From Anaerolineales bacterium (GTDB lineage: Bacteria > Chloroflexota > Anaerolineae > Anaerolineales > Villigracilaceae): a stretch of DNA of 64,000 nucleotides. Shown piece by piece: positions 37,708 to 46,561 of the stretch; the stretch's first letter is position 1; the number at the start of each line of letters is the position of its first letter. Below the pieces are notes generated by a model. The model had not been told where the DNA came from and ran no database searches. It saw only the letters and a program-made list of their open reading frames with translations. The stretch is from NCBI GenBank assembly GCA_030834895.1, contig JAUQXA010000010.1, forward strand, positions 1 through 64,000. Reading direction: 5' to 3'. Made by a program: the position numbers and the translations under genes.

Positions 37708-38700
37708 ATGGCTGTCCTTGGTGCTACCCCTACTCGTAACCTTGCGCTTGAATTGGCTCGTGTCACGGAAGCGGCGGCAATGCTGGCCGGCCGTTACATG
37801 GGACGCGGCGACAAGGAAGGCGCGGATCAAGCCGCCGTGAATGCAATGCGTCTCGTGCTCAGCACATTGGATATGAATGGCGTCATCGTCATTGGGGAAG
37901 GGGAGAAGGATCAGGCCCCGATGTTGTTCAATGGCGAGAAAGTGGGTAACGGCTCCGCGCCCGATGTGGATGTGGCTGTTGACCCGGTTGATGGAACCCG
38001 TCCCCTGGCTTTTGGGCGTTCGAACGCATTGGCAATGGTGGCGCTGGCTCCGCGCGGAACGATGTTTGACCCCGGTCCCTTCCTCTACATGAACAAACTG
38101 GCGGTGGGACCCGAAGCAAAGGGTGTGATCGACATCGAAAAGCCGATCACCGACAACCTCAAAGCAATTGCCAAAGCCAAGGGTAGGAACGTCGAAGACT
38201 TGACCACCATCATCTTGGACCGTCCGCGCCACGATGCAATGATCGCGGAGATCCGCAAGGCTGGGGCTCGCATCCGCCAAATCCCTGATGGTGACGTGGC
38301 GGCTGCGTTGATGACCGCCTGGCCCGATTCGGGCGTGGACGTTTTGCTGGGCATCGGAGGCACGCCGGAAGGGGTGATTGCCGCCTGTGCCTTGCGCGCC
38401 ATGGGCGGAGAAATTCAAGGCAAGCTTTATGCGCGTGACGAAAGCGAATTACAGCGGGGCCGCGACGCGGGTTATGACTTCGACAAGGTGTTGACGATGG
38501 ACGATCTCGTCTCATCGGAGGATGTGTTCTTCGCCACCACAGGCATCACGGACGGTGAATTACTAAAAGGTGTGCGCTATCAGGGCGACCACATTACAAC
38601 TGAAAGCCTCGTCGTTCGTGGACTAACTGGCACCATCCGCCGCATCACTGCCACACACAGCACTGAAAAACTGGACAACCTGAGTTCCATCCGTTATTGA
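37708..38700 (+). CDS. glpX: Class II fructose-1,6-bisphosphatase
   Basis: 330 residues from ATG 37,708 (TTGGAGG upstream). Hydrolyses fructose-1,6-bisphosphate in gluconeogenesis. Metal and substrate motifs: GVIVIGEGEKDQAPML, DVAVDPVDGTRPLA, DRPRHDAMI and LGIGGTPEGVIAACAL. Begins 13 nt after cdsA. Gluconeogenesis links it to the glycerol genes further downstream. Confidence 0.97.
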   Translation: MAVLGATPTRNLALELARVTEAAAMLAGRYMGRGDKEGADQAAVNAMRLVLSTLDMNGVIVIGEGEKDQAPMLFNGEKVGNGSAPDVDVAVDPVDGTRPLAFGRSNALAMVALAPRGTMFDPGPFLYMNKLAVGPEAKGVIDIEKPITDNLKAIAKAKGRNVEDLTTIILDRPRHDAMIAEIRKAGARIRQIPDGDVAAALMTAWPDSGVDVLLGIGGTPEGVIAACALRAMGGEIQGKLYARDESELQRGRDAGYDFDKVLTMDDLVSSEDVFFATTGITDGELLKGVRYQGDHITTESLVVRGLTGTIRRITATHSTEKLDNLSSIRY

Positions 38701-38748
38701 TTTTGTGGGCATGTCAATTTGATTTAGCCAAACTTTACGGATTTCACC

Positions 38749-38777
38749 TTGACATTCCCCCATGTTATCCGTATAAT
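38749..38777 (+). promoter_or_regulatory. tRNA-Asn promoter
   Basis: Perfect TTGACA (38,749-38,754), 17-nt spacer, perfect TATAAT (38,772-38,777). The start lands a few bases before the tRNA. Confidence 0.9.
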
Positions 38778-38788
38778 GTCGGTCGCTT

Positions 38789-38864
38789 TCCTGACTAGCT
38801 CAATCGGCAGAGCGAGCGGCTGTTAACCGCTAGGTTCTAGGTTCAAGTCCTAGGTCAGGAGCCA
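38789..38864 (+). tRNA. tRNA-Asn (anticodon GTT)
   Basis: Acceptor arms TCCTGAC/GTCAGGA pair fully, the T-arm is CTAGG-TTCAAGT-CCTAG, the D-loop contains AATCGGCAG, and the anticodon loop CTGTTAA holds GTT at 38,822-38,824. Discriminator G and a gene-encoded CCA (38,862-38,864) follow. Confidence 0.97.
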
Positions 38865-38865
38865 A

Positions 38866-38898
38866 AAGACCTCCGAGTATAAATTGCTCGGAGGTCTT
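38866..38898. terminator. Terminator between tRNA and adenosine-specific kinase gene
   Basis: 12-nt perfect stem AAGACCTCCGAG/CTCGGAGGTCTT with a 9-nt loop. Serves the tRNA and the convergent minus-strand gene. Confidence 0.75.
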
Positions 38899-38908
38899 CG
38901 TTTATCAA

Positions 38909-39394
38909 TCAGGATTTGTATCCAATCATCCTCAGGAAGTCCTTGCGCCACTTGATACCCTCGTCGTCCTCGACGCCTTTGGGCGAGAAGCCGTCCACAA
39001 CGCCGAGAATACCGCGTCCCTGCCCGGTTTCGGCGACTAGCACCTCGGTGGGATTGGCTGTGGCACAAAAGATACGTGCCACCTCCGGCGTCGCCTTGAC
39101 CGCGTTTAGTACGTTGATGGGGAAGAAACCTGGTCCAAGAAAAAGGATGAAGGAGTGTCCCGCGCCAATTGCCAGCGCGTTTTTCTTCGCCAGTTCGATC
39201 ATTTCGTTGTCGGTCCCAGTCCAGCGCACGAGACACTTCCCCGAAGCCTCGCAGAAAGCCAGTCCGAACTTGATGCCCGGCACACTTCCGACCAACGTCT
39301 CGTGGATGTCTTCCACGGTCTTGATGAAATGTGATTGCCCAAGAATAAAGTTGATGTCTTCGGGTTTATCGATTTTGACGGTTTTGATTTCCAT
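38909..39394 (-). CDS. Adenosine-specific kinase (PF04008)
   Basis: 161 residues from ATG 39,394 with AAAGGAGA upstream. Small family first described in archaea. Conserved stretches: NFILGQSHFIKTVEDIHE, KFGLAFCEASG, GTDNEMIELA, GAGHSFILFLG and FCATANPTEVLVAE. The family binds or phosphorylates adenosine; activity in bacteria is little tested. Monocistronic by its surroundings. Confidence 0.92.
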   Translation of the reverse strand: MEIKTVKIDKPEDINFILGQSHFIKTVEDIHETLVGSVPGIKFGLAFCEASGKCLVRWTGTDNEMIELAKKNALAIGAGHSFILFLGPGFFPINVLNAVKATPEVARIFCATANPTEVLVAETGQGRGILGVVDGFSPKGVEDDEGIKWRKDFLRMIGYKS

Positions 39395-39434
39395 GATTTG
39401 TTCTCCTTTTGTCGTTTGAAAAGCGATTCCTAGA

Positions 39435-40214
39435 TCAATCCTCCGGCCAGGGGATGTCGGCAGGTCCCGCAAAGCCGTGTTTCTCCTGGAAGAATACCCG
39501 TCCATGCGAGGGGATATCACAACCGGCCTCGTCAATGAAAGTCACTTCGGGATAGTTCGACGCCAGCGGGTCGAAGACCGTCTTGCTGCCTTCGCAGCGC
39601 CAGACCTCGATGATGTAGATGAACATGTTTTCATCCTCTTCATCGCCTGCGCGGAGGGTGATATCCGTCCATTTGACGGTGACTTCGTTTGGATTGTTTG
39701 GATTGCGGGTGGCACTCAATACGGTTGGTCCGGTGTAATACGGCGAAACAGGGAGTCTGTATTCGCTGGGATAGGTGACTCTCAAGGTCTGCGGGTCGCC
39801 TTTGATCTCGACGAATTTGGCATTGAGCCAGCACAGGTTTTTGCCTTTGACCATCACCCAGTTGTTTCCATCGGTTCGCCCGATAAGTTGGATGTTTGCG
39901 CCTTTCTTCAAGCCGTACAAATATAGATATTCCGCGCCGGGACCATAGCGACAACTGAGCAGGTCAGCGGTGACGGTGGCGTCCAGGCTTTCAACAACAG
40001 GAATGGGCGTGTTTGTGCTGGTTGGAGTAACTGTCGGGGGGACGGATGTTTCGGTAGGAGGGGCAGGCGTCGGGTTGGCGGCGGTATTTGTCGGTAAAGC
40101 CGTCGGCGGAACAGAAGTTGGCTCAACGGGTGTGTCAACCGTCGGGCTGGATGGCAGGTTGCAGGCTGTCAGCAGGAAGATCAAAACAGCTGAAGTGTGG
40201 AGAAAGTTCTTCAT
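39435..40214 (-). CDS. SH3-like lipoprotein
   Basis: 259 residues. Lipoprotein signal (LIFLLTACN), a TPTPT/PPT linker to about residue 75, then an SH3b-like domain (LLSCRYGPGAEYLYLYGLKKG ... GNNWVMVKG ... CWL), then a C-terminal beta-rich region with paired Cys (RCEGSKT, AGCDIPS). SH3b domains often bind cell-wall material. Function otherwise unknown. It lies 40 nt upstream of the adenosine-specific kinase gene on the same strand. Confidence 0.75.
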   Translation of the reverse strand: MKNFLHTSAVLIFLLTACNLPSSPTVDTPVEPTSVPPTALPTNTAANPTPAPPTETSVPPTVTPTSTNTPIPVVESLDATVTADLLSCRYGPGAEYLYLYGLKKGANIQLIGRTDGNNWVMVKGKNLCWLNAKFVEIKGDPQTLRVTYPSEYRLPVSPYYTGPTVLSATRNPNNPNEVTVKWTDITLRAGDEEDENMFIYIIEVWRCEGSKTVFDPLASNYPEVTFIDEAGCDIPSHGRVFFQEKHGFAGPADIPWPED

Positions 40215-40259
40215 ATCCTTTTTCCTTTATTCAAATTATAGTCCATGTCTTTACAGAGG

Positions 40260-40313
40260 GTGCGTCGCACTCTGCACATTGGGACAACTTCATTGATGAG
40301 TAGTGCGACGCAC
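40260..40313. repeat. Inverted repeat GTGCGTCGCACT
   Basis: Perfect 12-nt arms: GTGCGTCGCACT (40,260-40,271) and AGTGCGACGCAC (40,302-40,313), each nearly palindromic, 30 nt apart. Lies between divergent genes; a dispersed MITE/REP-like element. Confidence 0.75.
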
Positions 40314-40371
40314 TTCATCATTACTCATCCAAAACTCATGGAAACCTTAGCTACGAAGCCGATTTTTTCGT

Positions 40372-40377
40372 TATAAT
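40372..40377 (+). promoter_or_regulatory. -10 element, leaderless start of VanW gene
   Basis: Perfect TATAAT only 7 nt before ATG 40,385, with no ribosome site between. Transcription would begin at or next to the start codon. Confidence 0.6.
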
Positions 40378-40384
40378 CCCTCCC

Positions 40385-42262
40385 ATGAACAGGTTTATTT
40401 CGCGTCTGAACCCGTTGAAACAAATAATTGCCGCGCTTATCGGTGGTTTTATCCTCTTTGCCGGAATTGTTTTCGCGTGGACAGTTGGTTATCAACTTGC
40501 GTTTGCGGGACGCATTTTTCCTGGCGTATCCGTTGCGGGGGTGGATGTCTCCGGGCTTTCCCCAAACGACGCCGCGCTCAAATTGAGTCAAACTCTTTCC
40601 TTCCCGATTACCGGCAAAATACTCTTTCGCGCGGGTGACAGGGTTTGGGTTGCTTCGCCTGCCGAATTGGGCATGGTCTTCGATCCGTCTGCAAGCGCGT
40701 TGGCTGCTTATAACTATGGGCGTTCGGGCGGTCTATTCAAGGCACTCGCAAGGCAGGTCGGTGCGGGTGGAATTGGGGCGGATGTTCCGCCTGTTCTGAT
40801 CTTCGACCAGCGGGTGGCTTACGCTTATTTGCAAAACATCGCCGCCCAGGTCGATCAGCCAGTTGTGGAAGCCAGCCTGCAGGTTGATGGCACGAATGTG
40901 GTCACTCAACCCGGTCAGGTGGGACGTTTGCTCAACCTCGATGCAACTTTGGTCTACCTCGGTGCCCAGTTGCAATCGTTTCGCGATGGGGAAGTGCCGC
41001 TGGTGATTCATGAAGCCAAACCCAAACTGTTGGATGTTTCTTCGCAGGCCGACGCCGCGCGTCGTATCCTCAGCCAGCCCCTAACTGTGTTCGTGCCGAA
41101 TGCAGGCGACAGCGATCCCGGCCCGTGGACGTACGATATCCCTGTGATTGCGAACATGCTCAAGGTCAACGTGGTAGAAAATAACGGCGAATCCGAAATG
41201 CAGGTTGGGCTTGACCTTGCCGCATTGCAGCGATCCCTGGGCGAGCTTAAAGTGTATGTGGACCGGTATCCTGCCAATGCCCGTTTTGTCTTCAACGATG
41301 ATACAGGTCAGATCGAACCGATTTCCGCATCGACGGTGGGGCGTGTGATGGACGTGGATGCCAGTATGAAGGCCATCAATGATGCGCTTTTGCGCGGCGA
41401 GCATAACGTTCCTCTCGCGGTTGTCGAGCAACAGCCGGCAGTGTCAGATACAGCCGTCGGCGCGGACCTCGGCGTCACGCAGGAAATCGCGGCATACACC
41501 AGTTATTTCTATGGCTCCAGCAGCGAACGTATTCAAAACATTGTGGCGGCGTCGGAACAATTTCACGGCGTGCTGGTTGCCCCCGGAGAGACCTTCTCGA
41601 TGGGCAACTCGCTCGGTGACGTGAGCCTTGAAAACGGTTTTGCCGAGGCTCTCATCATTTATGGTGGGCGTACCATCAAGGGCGTGGGCGGCGGCGTTTG
41701 TCAGGTCAGCACTACGCTATTCCGCACGGTGTTTTATGCGGGCTTCCCCGTCGTCGAAAGATATTCCCATGCCTACCGTGTCTCGTATTATGAAAAGACC
41801 AGAAGTGGAGACGTCGATCCTAACTTAGCCGGACTGGATGCGACGGTTTATTTTCCGCTCGTTGATTTCAAATTCATAAATGACACACCCTATTGGATGT
41901 TGATGGAAACGTATGTTGACGTGGGCGCGCGCACTCTTACCTGGAAATTGTATTCAACCCCCGACGGACGCAGTGTTACGTGGGAAACGACAGGCCCTAC
42001 AAACGTTGTCCCGCCGCCCAATCCGGTGTTTGAAGAAAACTCCGAATTGGAACCTGACCAAATCAAACAGGTGGATTATCCTGCCCAGGGCGCCGATGTT
42101 GATGTGACCCGTACGGTTTGGCGTGATGGACAGGTATATTTTACTGATGAGTTCAAGACCCATTACCAACCCTGGGCGGCCGTCTGCCAGTATGGTCCCG
42201 GCACCGAAGACCCAATCAAATCGGCAAAGCGTGAACAGTTGTGTGTTGTACCAAAAACATAG
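40385..42262 (+). CDS. VanW family protein with peptidoglycan-binding-like domains
   Basis: 625 residues. One N-terminal membrane anchor (about 12-40), then PG_binding_4-like repeats (FPGVSVAGVDVSGLSPNDA ...), then the VanW domain (ETFSMGNSLGDVSLENGF, GGGVCQVSTTLFRTVFYAGF, ERYSHAYRVSYYE). The VanW name comes from vancomycin-resistance clusters, but most homologues are general envelope proteins of unknown activity. No resistance gene is nearby; neighbours include an LCP ligase. Probably acts in cell-wall maintenance. Confidence 0.9.
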   Translation: MNRFISRLNPLKQIIAALIGGFILFAGIVFAWTVGYQLAFAGRIFPGVSVAGVDVSGLSPNDAALKLSQTLSFPITGKILFRAGDRVWVASPAELGMVFDPSASALAAYNYGRSGGLFKALARQVGAGGIGADVPPVLIFDQRVAYAYLQNIAAQVDQPVVEASLQVDGTNVVTQPGQVGRLLNLDATLVYLGAQLQSFRDGEVPLVIHEAKPKLLDVSSQADAARRILSQPLTVFVPNAGDSDPGPWTYDIPVIANMLKVNVVENNGESEMQVGLDLAALQRSLGELKVYVDRYPANARFVFNDDTGQIEPISASTVGRVMDVDASMKAINDALLRGEHNVPLAVVEQQPAVSDTAVGADLGVTQEIAAYTSYFYGSSSERIQNIVAASEQFHGVLVAPGETFSMGNSLGDVSLENGFAEALIIYGGRTIKGVGGGVCQVSTTLFRTVFYAGFPVVERYSHAYRVSYYEKTRSGDVDPNLAGLDATVYFPLVDFKFINDTPYWMLMETYVDVGARTLTWKLYSTPDGRSVTWETTGPTNVVPPPNPVFEENSELEPDQIKQVDYPAQGADVDVTRTVWRDGQVYFTDEFKTHYQPWAAVCQYGPGTEDPIKSAKREQLCVVPKT

Positions 42263-42307
42263 CATCGAAAAATCTGATGGTACAATTTTTGTAAGACAGG
42301 AGAATAC

Positions 42308-42526
42308 ATGGTAAAACCGGAATTGCTTGAAATTTTGCGCTGCCCCAATTGCGTGCGCGAAAAGGAAGGCTTGCTGAAATTGCACAAGGATGCCTGGCTC
42401 ATCTGCCAGGATTGCGGACGCAAATATCCGATTGTGGATGACATTCCCGTGATGTTGATTGACGAAGGCGATAAGTGGGTCAACACCGCACAGGAGGCGC
42501 TCCCCGTCCCGCCGCCTGCCAAATAG
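42308..42526 (+). CDS. Trm112-like zinc-ribbon protein
   Basis: 72 residues with CPNC and CQDCGRKYPIVDDIPVML, the Trm112/UPF0434 pattern. GGAG is 5-6 nt upstream, and TGGTACAAT further up may be its -10. In other organisms such proteins activate methyltransferases; the partner here is unknown. It ends 2 nt before the HEAT-repeat gene. Confidence 0.88.
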   Translation: MVKPELLEILRCPNCVREKEGLLKLHKDAWLICQDCGRKYPIVDDIPVMLIDEGDKWVNTAQEALPVPPPAK

Positions 42527-42528
42527 CC

Positions 42529-43092
42529 ATGCAGGATTTGTTGAAGGAACTGACCAGCGGCGACGATGTTCGCGCCGAGGCTGCCATCCCGGCGCTTGTC
42601 GATTTGGGAGCGGAGGTGATCCCGTCTCTCTTGGATTTGACCCAATCTACTGACGTTGATTCCCGCTGGTGGGCGGTGCGCGCCCTCGCCGCTTCGCCTC
42701 ACGCTCGAGTTGATGACTTGATTCCGCTGTTGGCTGATTCCTCTCCCGAAGTGAGGGCCGCTGTTGCGCTTGCCCTGTGCAATCATCCGCACGAAAGCGC
42801 AGTCGAGGCGTTGATCCACACTCTTGCGGACGAAGATCAACTCACAGCAGGGTTGGCTGCGAATGCCCTTGCCTTGATTGGGAGCGCATCAGTTCCCAGC
42901 CTGTTGGAAGTCATGGGTAAAGCGCCAACCAGTATCCGAATTTTAGCTATGCGTGCGTTAGCTGAGATTCGCGACCATCGCGCAATCCCAGTCATGATGA
43001 AATGTCTCGGCGAAGAATCCGCAATTTTGGAGTATTGGGCGCAGGAAGGTTTGACACGTCTTGGGCTTGATATGGTATATGTTAAGCCCTGA
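42529..43092 (+). CDS. HEAT-repeat protein
   Basis: 187 residues from ATG 42,529. Alpha-helical HEAT/PBS-lyase-like repeats (RWWAVRALAASP, PEVRAAVALALCNHP, LAANALALIG, RILAMRALAEIRD). A protein-protein interaction scaffold. Coupled to the Trm112-like gene by a 2-nt gap. Function unknown. Confidence 0.85.
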   Translation: MQDLLKELTSGDDVRAEAAIPALVDLGAEVIPSLLDLTQSTDVDSRWWAVRALAASPHARVDDLIPLLADSSPEVRAAVALALCNHPHESAVEALIHTLADEDQLTAGLAANALALIGSASVPSLLEVMGKAPTSIRILAMRALAEIRDHRAIPVMMKCLGEESAILEYWAQEGLTRLGLDMVYVKP

Positions 43093-43105
43093 GGTACTAT
43101 AAAGA

Positions 43106-44584
43106 ATGAACAAACTCGAGTTTTTGAAGAAAATTAAGTTTCCGAAATTTGGTTTTTCTCTGGTGGGGAAAATTCTCTTTTGGGGAGTGACACTGGCCCT
43201 GGCGGTTGTCGCCTTCTTCTATGCGCGTAATTTCACCGCATGTTGGAATCTAACGGGTTTGCCTGGTATGACCCCAGCCAATTGTGGTAATTCGAATACC
43301 CTTACCCAGTTTAATCCTGAAGGGACGCCGATTGCAACCGAAGATGCCGCTGTAGTTCCTGCCCCGCCGGTGACCGCCCCCGAGGTGGAACTGCCCCCTG
43401 CCTGGGATGGCGCCAGCCGAATCAACATCCTGTTCATCGGGTTGGATTATCGCGAATGGCAGGAGAATGAGGGCCCGCCGCGTTCTGACACAATGATTCT
43501 TTTCACCGTTGACCCGGTTACAAAAACCGCCGGTATGCTGTCAATTCCACGCGATTTATGGGTGAACATCCCCGGCTTTGGATACAGCCGCATCAACACA
43601 GCTTATCCCAGTGGTGAAGGCGCGCAATTGCCTGGCGGCGGACCTGGGTTGGCCATGAAAACTGTCGAACAACTGTTGGGTGTGCCGGTTCACTATTATG
43701 CCCAAATCGATTTTGGAACGTTTGTTGACCTTATCAACCTCCTTGGTTGTATCACCGTTGTTCCCGAGGAAAGGCTTGTGCTGGACCCGGTTGGTTCCGG
43801 ACCTGACCATGTTGTAATTACACCCGGCGGCGAGCGTGAACTGTGCGGCTGGAAGGTGCTGTCTTATGCGCGTACCCGCAAAACCCAGGGCGGTGATACG
43901 GACCGCTCACGCCGCCAGCAGCAGGTGATCTTCGCGCTCCAGAAAAAAATATTCGACCCCGAAAATTTCCCCACGCTAATCTCAAAGGCGCCTGAGATGT
44001 ATGCCCAGCTTCAAAACGGTATTCACACCAATATGCCGTTTGAGGATGCCATAAAATTGGCCATGCTTGGCAAAGATATTGCGCCGGAGAGCATCAAACC
44101 CGGCATTATCGATACAAGCATGGTAACGTTCGAGAATACTGTGCTTGGCGGAGAGGCTGCCAGTGTCATGAAGCCGATGGCGGATAAGATTCGAGTTTTG
44201 CGTGACGAAATCTTTACTTCCACCGGGCCGCTCAGCCCAATGTTTGTCCCTTCTGGAAGTACTGATGTAAACCTTATTGCGCAGGCGATGCGCGCAGAGG
44301 AGTCCCGTGTGCGAATCGCGGATGGGACTTTCACTCCCGGGCTTGACCAGCGGGCGGGCGCCTTCTTCCAATCCCAGGGCATGAACGTGACCGAAGTCGG
44401 CGCGGCGGATACGGTTTATAGCGCAACCACTGTGATCGTCTATGGTCCCAAGTTATACACGGTGCGTTTCCTGCAAAGCGTGTTTGGCATTTCAAACAAC
44501 CAGATTAGATTCAACCCCGATCCCGCCTCCACGGTGGATATTGAGATCCGCCTTGGCTCCGATTTGGCGGGAGCAATACCGTAA
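43106..44584 (+). CDS. LytR-CpsA-Psr (LCP) family ligase
   Basis: 492 residues. An N-terminal membrane anchor (about 20-42), a Pro-rich linker, then the LCP domain: INILFIGLDYR, RSDTMILFTVDP, LSIPRDLWVNIPGFG, RINTAYPSGEG and SYARTRKTQGGDTDRSRRQQ, with the Asp and Arg residues that bind polyprenyl pyrophosphate. LytR_C-like domain at the C-terminus. Attaches lipid-linked glycans to peptidoglycan or other envelope acceptors. A good candidate to use the glycans made by the 50,709 cassette. Confidence 0.94.
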   Translation: MNKLEFLKKIKFPKFGFSLVGKILFWGVTLALAVVAFFYARNFTACWNLTGLPGMTPANCGNSNTLTQFNPEGTPIATEDAAVVPAPPVTAPEVELPPAWDGASRINILFIGLDYREWQENEGPPRSDTMILFTVDPVTKTAGMLSIPRDLWVNIPGFGYSRINTAYPSGEGAQLPGGGPGLAMKTVEQLLGVPVHYYAQIDFGTFVDLINLLGCITVVPEERLVLDPVGSGPDHVVITPGGERELCGWKVLSYARTRKTQGGDTDRSRRQQQVIFALQKKIFDPENFPTLISKAPEMYAQLQNGIHTNMPFEDAIKLAMLGKDIAPESIKPGIIDTSMVTFENTVLGGEAASVMKPMADKIRVLRDEIFTSTGPLSPMFVPSGSTDVNLIAQAMRAEESRVRIADGTFTPGLDQRAGAFFQSQGMNVTEVGAADTVYSATTVIVYGPKLYTVRFLQSVFGISNNQIRFNPDPASTVDIEIRLGSDLAGAIP

Positions 44585-44602
44585 CCTGTTTTTTGTGAAA
44601 CC

Positions 44603-44639
44603 AAAACCTCCCGACTCTTTGTGTGAAGCGGGAGGTTTT
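44603..44639. terminator. Bidirectional terminator after LCP gene
   Basis: AAAACCTCCCG (44,603-44,613)/CGGGAGGTTTT (44,629-44,639), between convergent genes. Confidence 0.8.
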
Positions 44640-44643
44640 ACTT

Positions 44644-45081
44644 TTAAGAACCGCTCAGCGTGTTGCGCACCCAGTCGCCGACCAGCCAGTATTTGAAGTC
44701 CTGTCCCTGACTGGTTTGAATACCGCCGTAAATTCCATAGCCGAGAGCCACCAGCGGCATGGCGCTAAAAATACAGGCAATGGGTATACATAGCAGCCCA
44801 ATGATGACCGCGCTAAGCACACCCGTAATTGCCCAGGAAACGCCGGCAATAACTCCGCCGCCGACCCACCAGATGAGTTGAAAAATCAACGCCTGCAAGG
44901 ATTGATAGGCAACATATCTTGAACGATCCTTATAGATCATGTAAATTGCCAGCGGGACAACGGGACCCAGAAAGCCTGAAACCAAATTTGCCAGCACACC
45001 CAGATGGGCGAGCATTGCCCACTGCCGTTCCTCCTCTGGCTTGAGGGGCATAGGTGGGGTTTGTGATATTTGTTCGTTCAT
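44644..45081 (-). CDS. DUF4870 membrane protein
   Basis: 145 residues. Four likely membrane segments with the DUF4870 pattern (RQWAMLAHLGVLANLVSG, VAYQSLQALIFQL). Related to the Tic20-like small membrane proteins; function unknown. Paired with a second DUF4870-like gene upstream. Confidence 0.85.
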   Translation of the reverse strand: MNEQISQTPPMPLKPEEERQWAMLAHLGVLANLVSGFLGPVVPLAIYMIYKDRSRYVAYQSLQALIFQLIWWVGGGVIAGVSWAITGVLSAVIIGLLCIPIACIFSAMPLVALGYGIYGGIQTSQGQDFKYWLVGDWVRNTLSGS

Positions 45082-45122
45082 TTACTTCTTCTTTCTATGC
45101 GGTCAAAGAGTGTGTTGAAATT

Positions 45123-45156
45123 AAAAAAGGCTCGCGAGTATTTGCGAGCCTTTTTT
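45123..45156 (-). terminator. Terminator between two DUF4870 genes
   Basis: AAAAAAGGCTCGC (45,123-45,135)/GCGAGCCTTTTTT (45,144-45,156). Symmetrical, functional on either strand. Confidence 0.85.
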
Positions 45157-45169
45157 ACAGGCGAAAAAA

Positions 45170-45484
45170 TTATGCCCAACCCTGATTCTTGATAAAGTCC
45201 GTTACCACAGGGACCTTTACTTCCTGACCCTGGTAGGCTAGGTAGGCAAGATAGAACATGTAAAGACCGACAAGAATACCTATGCATAAAAACGATGTAA
45301 TCCATGCAATGAGTCCCATTGCAATGGCCTGGATGGCGTTGAATTTGATATATGGGCGATTTTTCTTGTCTTCCATCAGTAGAGCGATCACAGCGGGGAT
45401 GGGCCAGATAATGGGAAGGTATGACAGCATTGCCCACAGTTTGTCGTCACTGGTGACGTCGGGTGACATTGGTTCTTGAGACAT
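45170..45484 (-). CDS. DUF4870-like membrane protein
   Basis: 104 residues with KLWAMLSYLPIIWPIPAVIALL and PYIKFNAIQAIAMGLIAW, a shorter relative of the next gene. About three membrane segments. AGGAAA ribosome-site-like sequence upstream (GGAGGAAAAA on the minus strand). Function unknown. Confidence 0.8.
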   Translation of the reverse strand: MSQEPMSPDVTSDDKLWAMLSYLPIIWPIPAVIALLMEDKKNRPYIKFNAIQAIAMGLIAWITSFLCIGILVGLYMFYLAYLAYQGQEVKVPVVTDFIKNQGWA

Positions 45485-45582
45485 GATTTTTTCCTCCGGA
45501 TAAGTTGGTTTTGGATTTATAGTATTTTACAGCCAATCCCACCAACATGCAACCGGCATATTTCACCCATGGGTACTGTATG

Positions 45583-45591
45583 TGCTAAAAT
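45583..45591 (+). promoter_or_regulatory. Extended -10, leaderless start of fmt
   Basis: TGCTAAAAT ends 6 nt before ATG 45,598, and there is no ribosome site. A leaderless mRNA is likely. Confidence 0.55.
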
Positions 45592-45597
45592 GAACGC

Positions 45598-46509
45598 ATG
45601 TCCGTTCGAGTGGTGTTCATGGGATCGCCCGATTTTGCATTGCCCAGTCTTTCTGCGCTGGCGAAAGTGCATGATGTGGTGGGCGTGGTCACACAGCCCG
45701 ACCGCGCTTCGGGGCGCGGGCGTGAGTTGAAGCCGCCGCCGGTAAAAGTGTTGGCGACTCAATTGAACATTCCTGTGATGCAGCCTGAGAAGCTGCGTGA
45801 GGGAATGTATCAACTTCGAGAATGGAATCCTGATTTGATCGTCGTTGCGGCGTTTGGGCAAATTCTAAAAAAGGATGTTTTAGATTTGCCGCGATACGGT
45901 TGCATCAATGTTCATGCCTCATTGCTTCCACGCTGGCGCGGGGCCGCGCCGATCAATGCCGCGATATTGGCCGGCGACGAGCAAACCGGTGTGACAATCA
46001 TGAAGATGGATGTGGGACTCGATACGGGTCCAATGCTCGCTGCGAGGTCCATCCGCATAGAGTGTGACGATACAGCTGGTTCCGTCTTTCAGTCTTTGTC
46101 CATGCTCGGAGCGGACTTGCTCCTTGAGACCCTGCCCGAATATCTTGCCGGAAGCCTAAAACCCGTTCCACAGCCTGAGGTAGGTGTAACCTATGCACCG
46201 ATGTTGAAAAAGGAAGATGGCTTGTTGGATTTCACTCGTCCCGCCGTGGAGTTGGAGCGCCGTGTGCGTGCAATGAATCCATGGCCTGGAGCGTGGTTTG
46301 AGTGGAACGGCAGTCCACTCAAAGTGTTGCGCGCATCAACTGTCAGCGGAGACAAAATATTGGTCAACGGAACCAGGCTCATGGCCGAGGGAAAGCCGGC
46401 AGTTCAATCCAGTGAGGGTGTGTTGGTTTTGGAGGAAGTCCAGCCTGCGGGTAAAAAGGTCATGTCGGGCAAGTCCTTCCTGATGGGTGCGCGGGATTGG
46501 CTGGCGTAG
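45598..46509 (+). CDS. fmt: Methionyl-tRNA formyltransferase
   Basis: 303 residues. Formylates initiator Met-tRNA using 10-formyl-THF. VVFMGSPDFALPSL, SLLPRWRGAAPINAAI (with the N/H motif region) and GVTIMKMDVGLDTGPML are family signatures, with a complete C-terminal OB domain. It is not next to def; glycerol genes follow, 52 nt downstream. Confidence 0.97.
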   Translation: MSVRVVFMGSPDFALPSLSALAKVHDVVGVVTQPDRASGRGRELKPPPVKVLATQLNIPVMQPEKLREGMYQLREWNPDLIVVAAFGQILKKDVLDLPRYGCINVHASLLPRWRGAAPINAAILAGDEQTGVTIMKMDVGLDTGPMLAARSIRIECDDTAGSVFQSLSMLGADLLLETLPEYLAGSLKPVPQPEVGVTYAPMLKKEDGLLDFTRPAVELERRVRAMNPWPGAWFEWNGSPLKVLRASTVSGDKILVNGTRLMAEGKPAVQSSEGVLVLEEVQPAGKKVMSGKSFLMGARDWLA

Positions 46510-46561
46510 CGAATTCAATCCGCAAGGGTTGTACTTTCAAATCATATCTTTGGAGAAGAAA

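Noticed and set aside
40385..42262. Vancomycin-resistance function for the VanW protein
   Set aside because: No vanA/vanH/vanX-type genes nearby, and VanW domains are widespread in susceptible bacteria.
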